Notes: a model not told the origin generated them from the letters alone. 64,000 nucleotides of DNA from Hemileia vastatrix (GCA_030280995.1 JASXTE010000016.1:24327501-24391500); one strand, 5' to 3'. Counted from the first letter of the stretch, positions 23,634 through 33,608 are shown. Translations and numbers: made by a program.

Positions 23634-24389
23634 ATGTCTTTTACTATTGGATCTGGTGTTTTGGCTTCTGGTGTACCTGTTAGAGCATAAGTAATTATTG
23701 TATCTAGGAATTGGACAAAGTTTTCTGATGAATATTTGGAAGGATTCTTATTTAGGTATGAAACTGCTGCTGGATTGGATGGAGCTTTACCTTTTGATAT
23801 GGTGAAGAAGATGAGGTTTTTTATGGGAGACAGAGAGGTGGAAGAAGAGGTTATTGCTATGGATGTCTATAAAGGTCAAAATTTTGAGAAGTTGAAGATG
23901 GAAATGCAAAAAAGGGGGCCAAAGTTTTATTCATTGGAGTATTTAAAGGATATAGCTAGGAAATGGGAATCAAAAGGTGGTGTCAACTCTCTTTGTCAGT
24001 GTCATCATTTTATGGATGAATTCCAGGTGGTTTTCGGTTATTTGTTGGAGTATGAAATTTTATATAATGATAATGTATCAAAGTATGTTTCTTGGGATTA
24101 TATGGGGGAAAAGGTTAATAAAGATGTTTTCATAGTGCTTATTAATGCTAATTTTATGAAGTGTCTCCCAGATGGAGAAACTAGGATTCCTGGTATGGAG
24201 TTTCTAAATAAGGTTATTTTGGAACATCTGGATACTCATAATTATGTTGATTTGGACTCTGGAAAACACACTTTTTTCACTGAAGAGGTAGAAGAGGATG
24301 GTGTAGAAGGTTTATTTACTGTTGAAATTTTGGATCTAGCTATTCCTGAAGATTTTGGTCAACCTGAATATAATGTTTTGGAAGATTAA
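23634..24389 (+). pseudogene. Gyp-2 gag
   Basis: Starts at ATG 23634 (SFTIGSGVLASG), is interrupted by TAA near 23688, then stays open. The capsid region matches Gyp-1 Gag: LFRYETAAGLDGALPFDMVK, KMRFFMGDREVEEEVIAMDV, KGGVNSLCQCHHFMDEFQVV and LPDGETRIPGMEFLNKVILE. The Gly/Asn-rich part with zinc knuckle seen in Gyp-1 is absent, so a deletion is likely after about 24270. Confidence 0.75.
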
Positions 24390-25330
24390 TTTGTTGGGTA
24401 ATTAGTGGTTACTGAAGATGATAAAGTTATTATAAAAGATGAAGAACATTTGTATTTTATGAATGATTTTGGGATGGTTGATTTGAAGTTGGATACTGAG
24501 GATTATTACCCTCAGGTTTTTACTTTATAAGCAGAGAATGTCTGCAATGAAAATCTGAATATGGCTAATGGATCTACAATAGTGAAAGAAGCTGGTGATG
24601 GAGCTAGGGTTATGGTAGATGAAGATGTTATTATGGGGGTAAAGATGGCAATGTGGGTCCTTAAGAGGTTCCCAGGTCCAAGGATGTTATAAATTAAGTT
24701 TAGTATGAAAGGACAGTTGTGGCTGGTCAAAATGATGTGATAGATAATGTTATTGCTGCATTAATGAAGGGTGAAGAGGCGTTTAAAGATGGGGTGAATA
24801 ATTTGGATTCAGCAAAAATTTGGAAAAAGGTGGCTTATTTTTTATGTCATTCGGTAGGACAAATTCTGGTGAATTGTTTTTTTTATTTTTTGGAATTGGT
24901 GGAATTGATATTGGAGAAAATATATGGGTTTCTACTAGGGGATATAAAAATATAATTTCTCTGAAAAGAGGATAAACTACCTAAAACTGTTTAAATATAT
25001 TAATTATTATCTTTTCTATTATTTCTTTTGGATTTTTTTTATTTTTTTTATTTTTTATTTCTGTCTTCCCCCTGAACAAGGATAAACTGCATTTCAAAAA
25101 GTCAACATCAAGAAAAAAAAATTCTCAGAATAATCAAATAAAACATCAATAACAAAATTTATATAATTTTTCTCATTCTGGCCTCCAGCATAAGGATAAA
25201 CTGTAATTTTCATATCAAAATCAACAAAAAAATCTTAGTATATTTAATTCAAAAAAAAACAATATTTGTGATGGTTCTATTTCTTTCCTCCAGAAAGAGT
25301 TTAAACTGACAACTTTATTTACTGGTGATT
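24390..25330 (+). pseudogene. Gyp-2 gag-protease linker remnant
   Basis: Broken frames. EAGDGARVMVDEDVIMG (about 24590-24640) matches Gyp-1 EAGDGVRVIKSEDVIMGG. The open piece 24719-24955 is hydrophobic and unrecognised. No DSG protease motif was found, so protease seems deleted. At 24965-25320 there are four degenerate copies of the stem-loop motif (AGAGGATAAACTA, CAAGGATAAACTGC, TAAGGATAAACTGT, GAGTTTAAACTGAC), in the place where Gyp-1 has its translated copies. Confidence 0.6.
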
Positions 25331-25519
25331 ATGTGATGGAAGATGTAAGGGAAAGAGGTGTTGGAGAATTATATGAAAAATTAGACAAGGAAAAGGGGTG
25401 GTAGTGATAAAAATGAAAATTTTGAAAATAAAAATTTTGTTTCAACTTACACTTTTTCTGATTATGGTTTTAAAGATTAAGAAAACTATAAAGACAAATT
25501 ATATAATGGCAAAACTATA

Positions 25520-25928
25520 ATGGATCAAGTATCTCAAGTAAAAATAGAATTTGTCATGGCAAAATATAAAAATATGGCAAATAAAATTAGGCCAATTAAA
25601 AAACCTTTGCCAGCCAAATTAAATTTGCCTTTGAGAAGACAAAAATTATCAAGAGATCCATATTACCGTTCTTTAGTCAAGAAACCACCTGAATTTTCAG
25701 AAACTTCTAGGATCACTGTCAAGAGATTAGAGGTTGTTAATTTTGGACCTGAAGGATGGCCATCAGGCAAAGAAAAAAGGTAGTTGTTGAGTGTAATGGT
25801 TAAAACGGAGAAGTTCATTGCATTTTTAGAAGAGGAGAGGGGTGTGTTAAAGCATTCTTATGGGGAGCTCTACAAGATTCCAGTTGTTTGTTGTGAGCCA
25901 TGGAAACAGAAACTGATTCCAATACTGG
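25520..25928 (+). pseudogene. Gyp-2 reverse transcriptase, N-terminal part
   Basis: NKIRPIKKPLPAKLNLPLRR, KKPPEFSETSRITVKRLEVV and NFGPEGWPSGKEK, then a stop, then EERGVLKHSYGELYKIPVV and CCEPWKQKLIPI. It is collinear with Gyp-1 RT. It is interrupted by the Gyp-1 LTR at 25929; the reading frame resumes at 39503 (PVALKEDYIEVIRE). Confidence 0.85.
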
Positions 25929-27070
25929 TATGGTAAGGTAAACTCTTACAGTCGCCTTGCTGTAAGCAGAATTGGGAGGAGATGTGTGGATTTAGCTGAA
26001 AACCCCGTCCTTCCAATAAAAAATAACAAAATGGGAATTCTAAATCACTAAGCTAACCAGTCTACTTGGATCTGATTGATAAAAAATAATGAAACTCTAA
26101 AATATTTAACGCTTATTGAGATTGAAAGAAAGTGGCTGTTTAGAATGAAATACTGAATACAACAATTAAGGTGTACCAGTGAAAGATCTGAAAAGATTGA
26201 CTTTTATGTTTTATAATAATTTAAATTTTTATGAGACAGCAATAATCAAGTCCCAGTGGTGAAGACCTTTCTAAAGATACCCTATATAAAGTGTGATTTA
26301 AATTGTTGAATTGTATTTCTAAAATGTTATGTAAAAAATAATAAATGTTATAAGGGTATTATAACTTATTTAATTTGTTGAGTAATAAAAAATGAGACCG
26401 TGGTGGTTAAAGATTAAGCTGTATGTTCTCTGATGATTCCCAGACGATTCCCAATTTCGAGTCTGAAAGGCTCTTAAGTATACCTAGTCACGTTCCTAAT
26501 TTTCCCCTTCAGAGCTCACCCAGAGTCAATCCGGAGCCTCCGCAGTCCGTACGGAGTCCAAGCGGAGTCTGTCCGGAGTCCAAACGGAGTCCGTCCAGAA
26601 CTCCTGACTCAATTGAAACCCTTTAAACTATAATAAAAAATATAGAAAAATTACGCATGATAGAGCCACTTCTCCTTTACTTTCCCAACTAATTTTTGTA
26701 GCCTGCGCAGCTCTAATCACCCTGTGAAAATTCATCAAAGTTAAGTATTTTTCTAAAAACATAAGTATTTCTATAAAACTTTAAAATTCATTTAAAAATA
26801 TAAGAAAATTAGTATAAATTCTGGGAAAATTTCCCAAGGTTCTTGAGTGACTCGACTTGATACTTATAAATTTTTCAGACCGTAAAAAATAAGTCTTCTC
26901 CGCAAAATATATTGTTTTTGCGTAGGCATTCGCTTTTAACCAATTTTCTTTATATTTAAAACTCAAATAAATTTAATAAAACCCTTTTATAAAATAATGA
27001 CGCCAATCTTGCACGTCGTAATAACACCATTTACGTACTTAGGTGCCATACTAAACTTTAGGCTACCAAA
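25929..27070 (-). mobile_element. Gyp-1 3' LTR (left copy)
   Basis: Nearly identical to 38394-39502. In plus orientation it starts TATGGTAAGG and ends GGCTACCA. It contains about five CGGAGTCC-like units at 26530-26600; the other LTR has fewer, explaining most of its 33-bp shorter length. The LTR start (minus) reads TTTGGTAGCC against TGTGGTAGCC in the other copy. Confidence 0.9.
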
Positions 27071-27110
27071 TCCTACCTCCAATTGAGAATGTCCCCATTC
27101 TTAAAACTTT
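27071..27110 (-). promoter_or_regulatory. Gyp-1 polypurine tract region
   Basis: On the minus strand GGAGGTAGGA directly precedes the 3' LTR, preceded by CATTCTCAATT. Gyp-2 has the same arrangement at 56735-56756 (CATTCTCAATTGGAGGGAGG). The PPT primes plus-strand DNA synthesis. Confidence 0.75.
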
Positions 27111-27194
27111 GCATAAGTGGTCAAACACAATATTCATCTTTTAACCTTCAACCACCATCTTCTTTAATCAACTTTAAAATTCATCTTCATCAAT

Positions 27195-27891
27195 ATGTCT
27201 TTCAAAGAACTTGTCGCTCCATGTGAACTCTGCGCTCAATACCAGGTACCTTGTTTAATGTCCAACCCTAATCTTCCTGGCAGGACAGCTTGCGACTTAT
27301 GCCGTGTGAAAAAAGTCAAATGTAACCAGCCAATAGTTCCTTCTAAAACAAATGTATATTTAGGACCAGCAGCTCTCCCTGATCCCACAACTTCTAAAAA
27401 ACGATCAAAAATTCCTGTCTTCTTAAAACAAATAAGATCAAAAACAGCTTCAACATCAAAAGTTCAATCTTCATCAGCGGATCCAGGCCTAATTTTGCCT
27501 TCACAAGATCCTAATCCATTAACGCCAGTGCCCCCAACCAACTTTGCTGAGACTATGTTTCCTGGCTCTAAATGTAAGACCCTATTATCTTACTAAAAAA
27601 ACTTTTAATCAAAATTGACTAAAGCTATAACTTAATAACATATTTGAACTTCTAGCTGTCGAAATAACCAACACTGATGACATTGGCAAAGTGAAGACAG
27701 ACTATATCAATCATTATCCAAATTTTCATCGCTATCTTTTTCTTGACTTTACAAATGATTTGAAATGAAAAATGCTCGCCTATTTTCAAGAAACTCCAGC
27801 TAATAACCATGAAGACCTCATGAAAAGAAGAATTTTAATGCAAAGCTTTGATAATGATGTTGAACAATTTCAAAGAAATTATCTTTTCTAA
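27195..27891 (+). pseudogene. Gene B: antisense Zn2Cys6-spaced accessory gene of Gyp-1
   Basis: Two exons in frame: 27195-27573 and 27656-27891 (GTAAGA donor, TTCTAG acceptor). The N-terminus has CELCAQYQVPC-x12-CDLCRVKKVKC: C-x2-C-x6-C-x12-C-x2-C-x6-C, where the second half resembles the first half of a classic Zn2Cys6 domain. A Ser/Pro/Lys linker follows (KKRSKIPVFLKQIRSK). The second exon has a helical C-terminal domain: KMLAYFQETPANNHEDLMKR. One in-frame TGA (27766-27768) breaks exon 2. It lies opposite to gag-pol, about 85 bp from the PPT. Its C-terminal YFQ-x2-P motif recurs in C and E. A DNA- or RNA-binding role is inference. Confidence 0.75.
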
Positions 27892-28204
27892 CAGTATAAC
27901 TTGATAAAATTTTGTTTTTGCTTGGTCTTCTTTAACTTTAAAATAAATTTTGTTTTCTTTCTTCTCTGGCTTAACATAACATAAAATAATAAATAATATA
28001 AATCTTGTGATGATTCCACTACTGAGAGAAAGGTTTGAATCCCTTCAGACTCCCATATACCAGTCTTCCTTCTTGTCACAGCATTGAGAGAGTGGATCTT
28101 CCTATGAGCCGAATACTCCTGATTCCAACCTCATAGGGCCCCCCACTGAGCCAAATTCTATGATTCCAATCTCGCCATAAGGTCCTCCAAGCTTCACACC
28201 AAAA
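27892..28204. other. Spacer between gene B and a MITE
   Basis: No gene and no copies of the stem-loop motif. CTGATTCCAACCTCATAGGG and TATGATTCCAATCTCGCCAT are related short repeats at 28110-28180. Confidence 0.4.
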
Positions 28205-28490
28205 AAATGGCCTAACACTCACCACACAATATGGGGGGCGGACTTGCTAGCAAGTCCGCAACCTTGGACCCAAACTCACCATAGATTGAACACACATTGA
28301 GCTATTGATAAAGGAACCATACAATCAGGGATGAACACCACTCAGCAGAACAGTTTTAGGTGGGTGTTCAAGTAGAGTTCAGTATGGGTTCAGTCTGAGT
28401 TCAGTCTGAGTTCCATCTGAGTTCCATCTGAGTTCAGGTTGAGGACTTGCTAGCAAGTCCACCCCCTATATTGCGTAGTGACTGAGGCAC
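28205..28490. mobile_element. MITE-like element with palindromic termini
   Basis: Inverted terminal repeats of about 45 bp. The left end contains ACAATATGGGGGGCGGACTT and the right end, in reverse complement, GCAATATAGGGGGTGGACTT. Each continues into GGACTTGCTAGCAAGTCC; the left copy is a perfect 22-bp palindrome (28238-28259), the right an 18-bp palindrome (28443-28460). The interior has six 11-bp units of the GAGTTCAGTCT type (28374-28440). No transposase. It is inserted between antisense genes B and C. Target duplication unclear (A-rich). Confidence 0.7.
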
Positions 28491-28743
28491 TAAAAAAATC
28501 ATTCCCTAAAATCCAACTACCTTCCTAACTTCTGATTTCTTCATCACAATTTTCAAACTTTGCTATACAGCAAACCCATAAAATACTTTTGCCAGGCTTC
28601 CATTAATAATATTAACTTTAGACCATGTTAAAGCGCCACAAATTTCACCTAATTAACCATTATGCTTTCCTTAGCATCATCACCACCTAAAATTTTAACC
28701 TCCTAAAGCTTATCAGGACCCAATTCCAGAAATGATTGAATAA

Positions 28744-29211
28744 CCAGTTTAGAGTCTTAGTGGACAGTGATAAATTAAAAGATTGAATTGAGTTATCCAA
28801 ACAAGACTGAAATTCCAGTTTAAAGTCTTGGTGGACCAAACATATAATCGATTGCCAGTTTATGGTCTTGGTGGACCAAATATCGTTTAGGTGCATAAAT
28901 AACTTGATATATTCCTAAATAAGGCCTAGGCTTGACCAAAGATTGAAAAAATTTGATAATCCAGTTTAATGTCATAGTGGACCAAACATTTGATCGACAA
29001 GTAATCCAGTATAAGGCCATAGTGGTCCAATGAATGTTGAATTATCCTGCAGATATTAATTTTCCAGTTTAAAGTCATAGTGGACTAAACAATGAATGAA
29101 CTACCAGTTTAAAGTCATGGTGGACCAAACATTTGATTGATAAGAAATCCAGTTTAAGGTCATGGTGGACCCAACAACTTGATAATAGTCCAGTTTAGGG
29201 TCTTGGTGGAC
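28744..29211 (-). repeat. Array of nine stem-loop motifs upstream of gene C
   Basis: Copies start at 28744, 28815, 28855, 28961, 29006, 29064, 29104, 29149 and 29190, about 22 bp each, most 40-45 bp apart. Read in the gag-pol direction (minus): GTC-CACCAA-GAC then TTTAAACTGG, with variants CACTAT, CACCAT and CACTAA in the loop. The copy at 29006 has ACC...GGC, which changes the middle T-A pair to C-G. Spacers are unrelated. The array ends about 95 bp before the ATG of gene C. Confidence 0.9.
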
Positions 29212-29305
29212 CTAACAACTTCTCTATCCTTGAACCCAGATTTTGCCACCAGCTTTCTTCATTCTAGCTTCAAGTTTTCTTCTTCAAAAAATATCTCCTA
29301 ACAAG

Positions 29306-30318
29306 ATGAAACCTACTGACTTCATTGCTTCAGCTGATCAATCTTGCAAATATTGTGCTTTCACCCATAGGGAATGTATCTTCACTTTCAACTGGCAAAA
29401 TCACACTTATAACAGGGCCTGTTTATCCTGTTATGAGAAGAAAAGAAAATGTTCTGGCTTGAATTATGGTTCTTTCCCCATTACTGCTACTAGCTTCGCC
29501 TCCTTCTGCAAACCTCCTCCTTCTTCACCTTCTACTCCACCCCCTATTCCATCAACTTTTAAAGATCCTATCCCTTTTTCTCCATCAGCCTATTTAAATC
29601 TTTCTTCATCACCTAATCCTCTGGGTCCTTCTCTCCAATCTAGACTTGCTGCTACTCCCCCAAGAACTCTTACTGCTCCCAGGTCCATGCTTCAACCTTC
29701 AAAAAATTCTTCTCCTACTTCCAACATCTTGAAGCACAAAAGGTCCTATAATAGCCAGCAATCTTCATCTTCGCTTGTTTCATCCAAAAAGCCCAGAACA
29801 TCTACTTCAAACTCCAAATCCAACACCAGTCCTCCTCATCTATCAAAAATTAAAAATCCTTTTTTAAACATAAAAAATCCAACTCCATTACCAAGTAAGC
29901 CATTTATCTATGATCTTGATAGTGTTGACACAGGTTAGTTGTCCCTTTTTATTTTCTTTAATCTTCAGGTTTTAATATTGCTGATATTTTAATTTGATAA
30001 GCGTCCACCAGTTCTCCAATTTCATATTCAGCTTATGAACTACCAGAAACTAATCCAAGCTTCCCTAGAGTTCCAATTCACCTAGTGTCTGAAAATCTCT
30101 TTGCTAATTTTAATAACCTTATTGCTTATTTCCAACAATACCCGCCCTCTGATAGATCAGAATCTTGGATGAGAGAACAACTGTTAAGAGACCTTTTCAA
30201 AATAGCCAACTGGCTTCAACACTATCATGACCGTAAAATAAGATTCGAATCCCAGGAAATCGATCAAGGTCCTTCTAAATTTTCTAATTACGATTCTTCA
30301 AAAGATAACAACCCTTGA
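29306..30318 (+). CDS. Gene C: antisense Zn2Cys6-spaced accessory gene of Gyp-1, intact
   Basis: Two exons join in frame: 29306-29933 and 30002-30318 (GTTAGT donor, TTGATAAG acceptor), giving 314 aa. Residues about 12-47 form CKYCAFTHREC-x14-CLSCYEKKRKC (C-x2-C-x6-C-x14-C-x2-C-x6-C). Spacing fits a Zn2Cys6 domain, but the basic residues sit in the second half. A long Ser/Pro-rich region follows (PPPSSPSTPPPIPSTFKDPI) with KHKRSYNS and SSKKPRTSTS basic patches that could be nuclear signals. The C-terminal domain has NNLIAYFQQYPPSDRSESWM and a helical tail. It is convergent with integrase, between pol and the 3' LTR. The open frame against a decayed partner suggests recent constraint (inference). 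Function unknown. Confidence 0.8.
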
Positions 30319-31378
30319 TGGTGCTCTTCCTGGTATGTATCTTTCTTGAATAATGTTTGAAAAATAATAATATAAACATCTAAACTACCTAAAACTAAAA
30401 TACCTTTTATTTATTTATTTATTTATATTTTTAGTTATTTATTATTTAATTTAATTTAATTTAATTTAATTTAATTTTATTTATTTTTATTTTTATTTTT
30501 TTTTCCTTTAATAAATGTTTTTATTTTATTTTTTATTTTTTTTAATTTTAATTTAATTTAATTTTTTTTTTAATTTAAAATAAAAGATTTTTAAAAAAGA
30601 TAGTTTTGAAATAAAAGTTAAAATTTAATTTTTAAAGAAAGATAAACGAATGTGAAAAGAAAGATAAAAAAAGTAATAAAAAAAATTTCAAAATAAAATT
30701 TTAAAAGATGCCCCCCGGCCATTTGATGAGCCGTACCCTTGACATCATACCCACATCCAAGTGCAACTTGATGTGGTTACACAATTTGGAGAAATTAAAA
30801 AGAAAGAAAATAAATGAAAGTTTTTAGAAGATAATTTATATAATGATGATCACTGGGTGGGCTCCCTCCAATTTATAAAAATGATTAGAGACCACCAGTG
30901 AGCATCACCTTTAGAATAATTCATAATATATATTAAAGAAAAGGAATCACAATCTAACATAAAAAAAATTAAAAACAAAATAAAATAAAGAATCTTGAAT
31001 CCGGCATTGAGAAGGGTGTCTCTTGATTCGTCCCAGTTTATAGTCTTAGTGGACTTCCTATAATTAAAAGACAAAGCCAGGATTCAACTAGAAACAGGGA
31101 AAATTTTGGAAACAAACATTATGGGGTAATTGTGTATAGAGCAGCCAGCCCATCAATTACCCCCACACTTGCCAATATTTAAATTAAGAAGGTTCCCCTG
31201 TGAACACTTCTTCCAATAAAAATTTAAAATTTTCCAACACTATCTTCACCCATATTATAAGAATTTTAAATTTTGAAAATTTCAAAGAAGGTTTTCTTGC
31301 ATTCCGTTAAGTTTCATCACATCTTCGTTGCCCACATGCAGTGTAACAACTGTAAAGTATTTTTGATAAAAAAAGATA
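30319..31378. other. Gyp-1 region between gene C and pol: simple repeats and conserved hairpins
   Basis: 30400-30560 is TTTAT/TTTAA simple sequence. Three inverted repeats recur in Gyp-2. First, CCACATC-CAAGT/ACTTG-ATGTGG near 30750-30775. Second, a block beginning TGATCACTGGGTGGGCTCCC (30847-30903) that pairs imperfectly with CCACCAGTGAGCATCA. Third, GGGGTAATTG-N-CAATTACCCC with perfect 10-bp arms (31122-31163). One stem-loop motif copy lies at about 31032-31055. No protein-coding frame. Confidence 0.7.
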
Positions 31379-31495
31379 GTTTATCCTCGTTGCAGAGGTT
31401 GATAAGATTTTTATAAACATCATAGTTTATCCTCATTGCAGAGGTATCCATAAAATTTTGTCGATATCATAGTTTATCCTCATTGCGGAGGAAGA
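31379..31495 (-). repeat. Three stem-loop motif copies at the end of Gyp-1 pol
   Basis: In pol sense: CCTC-CGCAAT-GAGG, CCTC-TGCAAT-GAGG and CCTC-TGCAAC-GAGG, each followed by ATAAACTATG or ATAAACTATC, about 45 bp apart. The first overlaps the last codons of integrase (LRNEDKL). The stem has changed from GTC/GAC to CCTC/GAGG while pairing is kept. Confidence 0.85.
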
Positions 31496-33608
31496 CTTTG
31501 GCACTCCTGGTGCCTCTAGGATAGAACCCTTTCACTTGATTGGCCGCTACCCTCTTCTTCAATTCAACTCCATCCAACTCTTCTAACACATATGAACCGC
31601 CGGAAACTTGCTCCTTGATTTTATACGGTCCATTCCACCTATCTGCAAACATCTTTCCCCACTGACTTTCCAAACTCCTATTATACACCAGGACCATATC
31701 ACCTGGGTTCAAAGGTTTCCTTAATTGATGTGCCAACCGCTCATCCCAATATCTAACTGATTGATTTCTGATCTTCATCATCTGCGAATATGCCTTTTCT
31801 AAATATTCTTCTTTCTTTTCTAGCTGCATCATTCTTGCACACAATAATTTATCAGAAGTTTTGACCGTGTCACAGTCAACTCCAAGATATGATTCAGCTT
31901 CTAAATCAACTGGTAAAACTGCTTTCTGTCCAAAAACAAGTTCATAAGGTGAAAATCCGGTCGTCCTTTGCACAGTGATTCGATCAGCAAATAAAACTAA
32001 AGGTAAATAGTGCCTCCACTTTTTGGCACTTGTCCCACACATTTTAACTAAAGCATCCTTGATAACTTGATGCCCTCTTTCAACCATGCCTTCAGCTTCA
32101 GGATAATATGGGGTTGCTACCCTAACCTTTGATCCAACTTTCAATACGGCCTCTTTAAACTCTGTCCCAAATTCACGACCTCCATCTACCGTCACCAACT
32201 TCACCACCCCATACCTATATACCCAATTATTCAACAAAAATTCTGCCACATTTTTGGCAGTTAAATTAATAAGAGGCGCTGCCTCTACCCAACAAGATAA
32301 ATCATCTCTGGCCACAATTAAATATTTATACTGTCCCTCTTTTATATGAACGGCATCTAAACTAACTCTTCCAAAGAGCATATATTCACCAGTCGCGCGT
32401 CCAGGTTCTTTTGACCTTAAATAACTTTGTCTTTGACATTCTTCGCATGACTGAACCCACTGTTTAACAGCCATCTTCATGCCAGGCCACCAAAATTGAT
32501 CAGAAATTCTTCTAAATGTTTCTCCAACGCCTCTATGTCCGAGATCTTCATGCAGTGATTTCAAAACTAATTCTTGCCCCTTCTGTTGAGTTATAACTAC
32601 TTGAGGTTTTGGATACCTTCTCCTCATTAAACATTGACCAGATAGGTAAAACGTAGATGAATTCCTCTTGATAGCCATCCATTCATTGTCTTCACAATCT
32701 TCTGGCCTCTCTAAAGTCAACAAATATTTGACTAACAAAAAATAAAAACCAGTCTGACCCCAGACTTCATCTTGAAAATCAATTAATATAACATCAATAG
32801 GGACTTCTCTATCACCAATATCACCTGCACATGAATGAGCCAATAATCTTTGACCCCTAAATAAATCTTTAATTGAGCCATGTTGACGTTTTTCTTCTGA
32901 ACCTTTGGATCCTTCGTAAACTGTATTTGAAAATTCCTCTTTCTCTTTATCCACCTTTTTATTTAAATTCTCTAATTCTAAAACATATACACCATTCCTC
33001 AACTTACTACTATCCCACACTACCAATCCATCTTCCTCTACATACACCACATCTTCTTCTACCTCCTTTCTACCGAATTTATCTACACCTTTTCCAACAC
33101 CTTTATTAACATAAAAACTATTTTCCAGTTTATCCTCTTGGTGGAGGTCATCATCACCATAATCTAAACACAATAATCCTGCCAGTTTAACCTCATAGGG
33201 AAGGTATGGAAAGTCTTCAGCTCCTTTAGTGCTGGCTTTGATAATAGGTATATCTTCATCAAACTCTTCTGAGTCTGAATCTTCTTCAGTGGGTGGTCTC
33301 CTTGATAAACCATCTGGCATAGTAAAAGGTTTTCCAGGCTTATGAACTAAATCAAACAAAAAATGTTGAATAAAAGCTACCCATCTCGTCATGGGTGGGT
33401 TCGGTAAACTTGGGGAATTAATCATCTGGATTAACGATTTCGCATCCACTTGCAACTCAAAATGTTGCCCCCACAAAATATGCTGAAGTTTCTTCAGAAT
33501 TTTTGCCACACCACATAATTCCAATTTTGGTTGAGAATATCTTGATTCGACCTCAGTAAATACTAAAGATTCATACCTAACTGGCCTGATGTAACCAGCT
33601 TTATCCAT
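31467..33608 (-). CDS. Gyp-1 RNase H (C-terminal part) and integrase
   Basis: 713 codons beginning just after an in-frame TAG (33609-33611) that replaces CAG; MDKAGYIRPVRYE is internal to RNase H. RNase H motifs: PKLELCGVAKILKKL, LQVDAKSLIQMI and HKPGKPFTMPDGLSRR. A linker with acidic stretches carries two translated stem-loop motif copies (LHQEDKLENS, LPYEVKLAGL). The integrase zinc domain is HEDLGHRGVGETFRR...CEECQR. The catalytic core is complete: D in LDAVHIKEG, D in VTVDGGREFG and E in EGMVERGHQ. The C-terminus is GDMVLVYNRSLE and RWNGPYKIKEQVSGGSYVLE. No chromodomain. The protein would insert element cDNA into the host genome. Confidence 0.9.
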   Translation of the reverse strand: MDKAGYIRPVRYESLVFTEVESRYSQPKLELCGVAKILKKLQHILWGQHFELQVDAKSLIQMINSPSLPNPPMTRWVAFIQHFLFDLVHKPGKPFTMPDGLSRRPPTEEDSDSEEFDEDIPIIKASTKGAEDFPYLPYEVKLAGLLCLDYGDDDLHQEDKLENSFYVNKGVGKGVDKFGRKEVEEDVVYVEEDGLVVWDSSKLRNGVYVLELENLNKKVDKEKEEFSNTVYEGSKGSEEKRQHGSIKDLFRGQRLLAHSCAGDIGDREVPIDVILIDFQDEVWGQTGFYFLLVKYLLTLERPEDCEDNEWMAIKRNSSTFYLSGQCLMRRRYPKPQVVITQQKGQELVLKSLHEDLGHRGVGETFRRISDQFWWPGMKMAVKQWVQSCEECQRQSYLRSKEPGRATGEYMLFGRVSLDAVHIKEGQYKYLIVARDDLSCWVEAAPLINLTAKNVAEFLLNNWVYRYGVVKLVTVDGGREFGTEFKEAVLKVGSKVRVATPYYPEAEGMVERGHQVIKDALVKMCGTSAKKWRHYLPLVLFADRITVQRTTGFSPYELVFGQKAVLPVDLEAESYLGVDCDTVKTSDKLLCARMMQLEKKEEYLEKAYSQMMKIRNQSVRYWDERLAHQLRKPLNPGDMVLVYNRSLESQWGKMFADRWNGPYKIKEQVSGGSYVLEELDGVELKKRVAANQVKGFYPRGTRSAKVFLRNEDKL

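Noticed and set aside
26781..26966. 61-codon frames at identical positions in both Gyp-1 LTRs (also 39213-39398)
   Set aside because: Conservation is explained by LTR identity; the sequence is AT-driven and lies where LTR regulatory sequence is expected.
28744..29211. CRISPR-like or satellite array
   Set aside because: Regular 22-bp units with varied spacers look CRISPR-like, but the units are degenerate with paired stem changes, occur also inside pol coding sequence, and lie in a eukaryotic retroelement.
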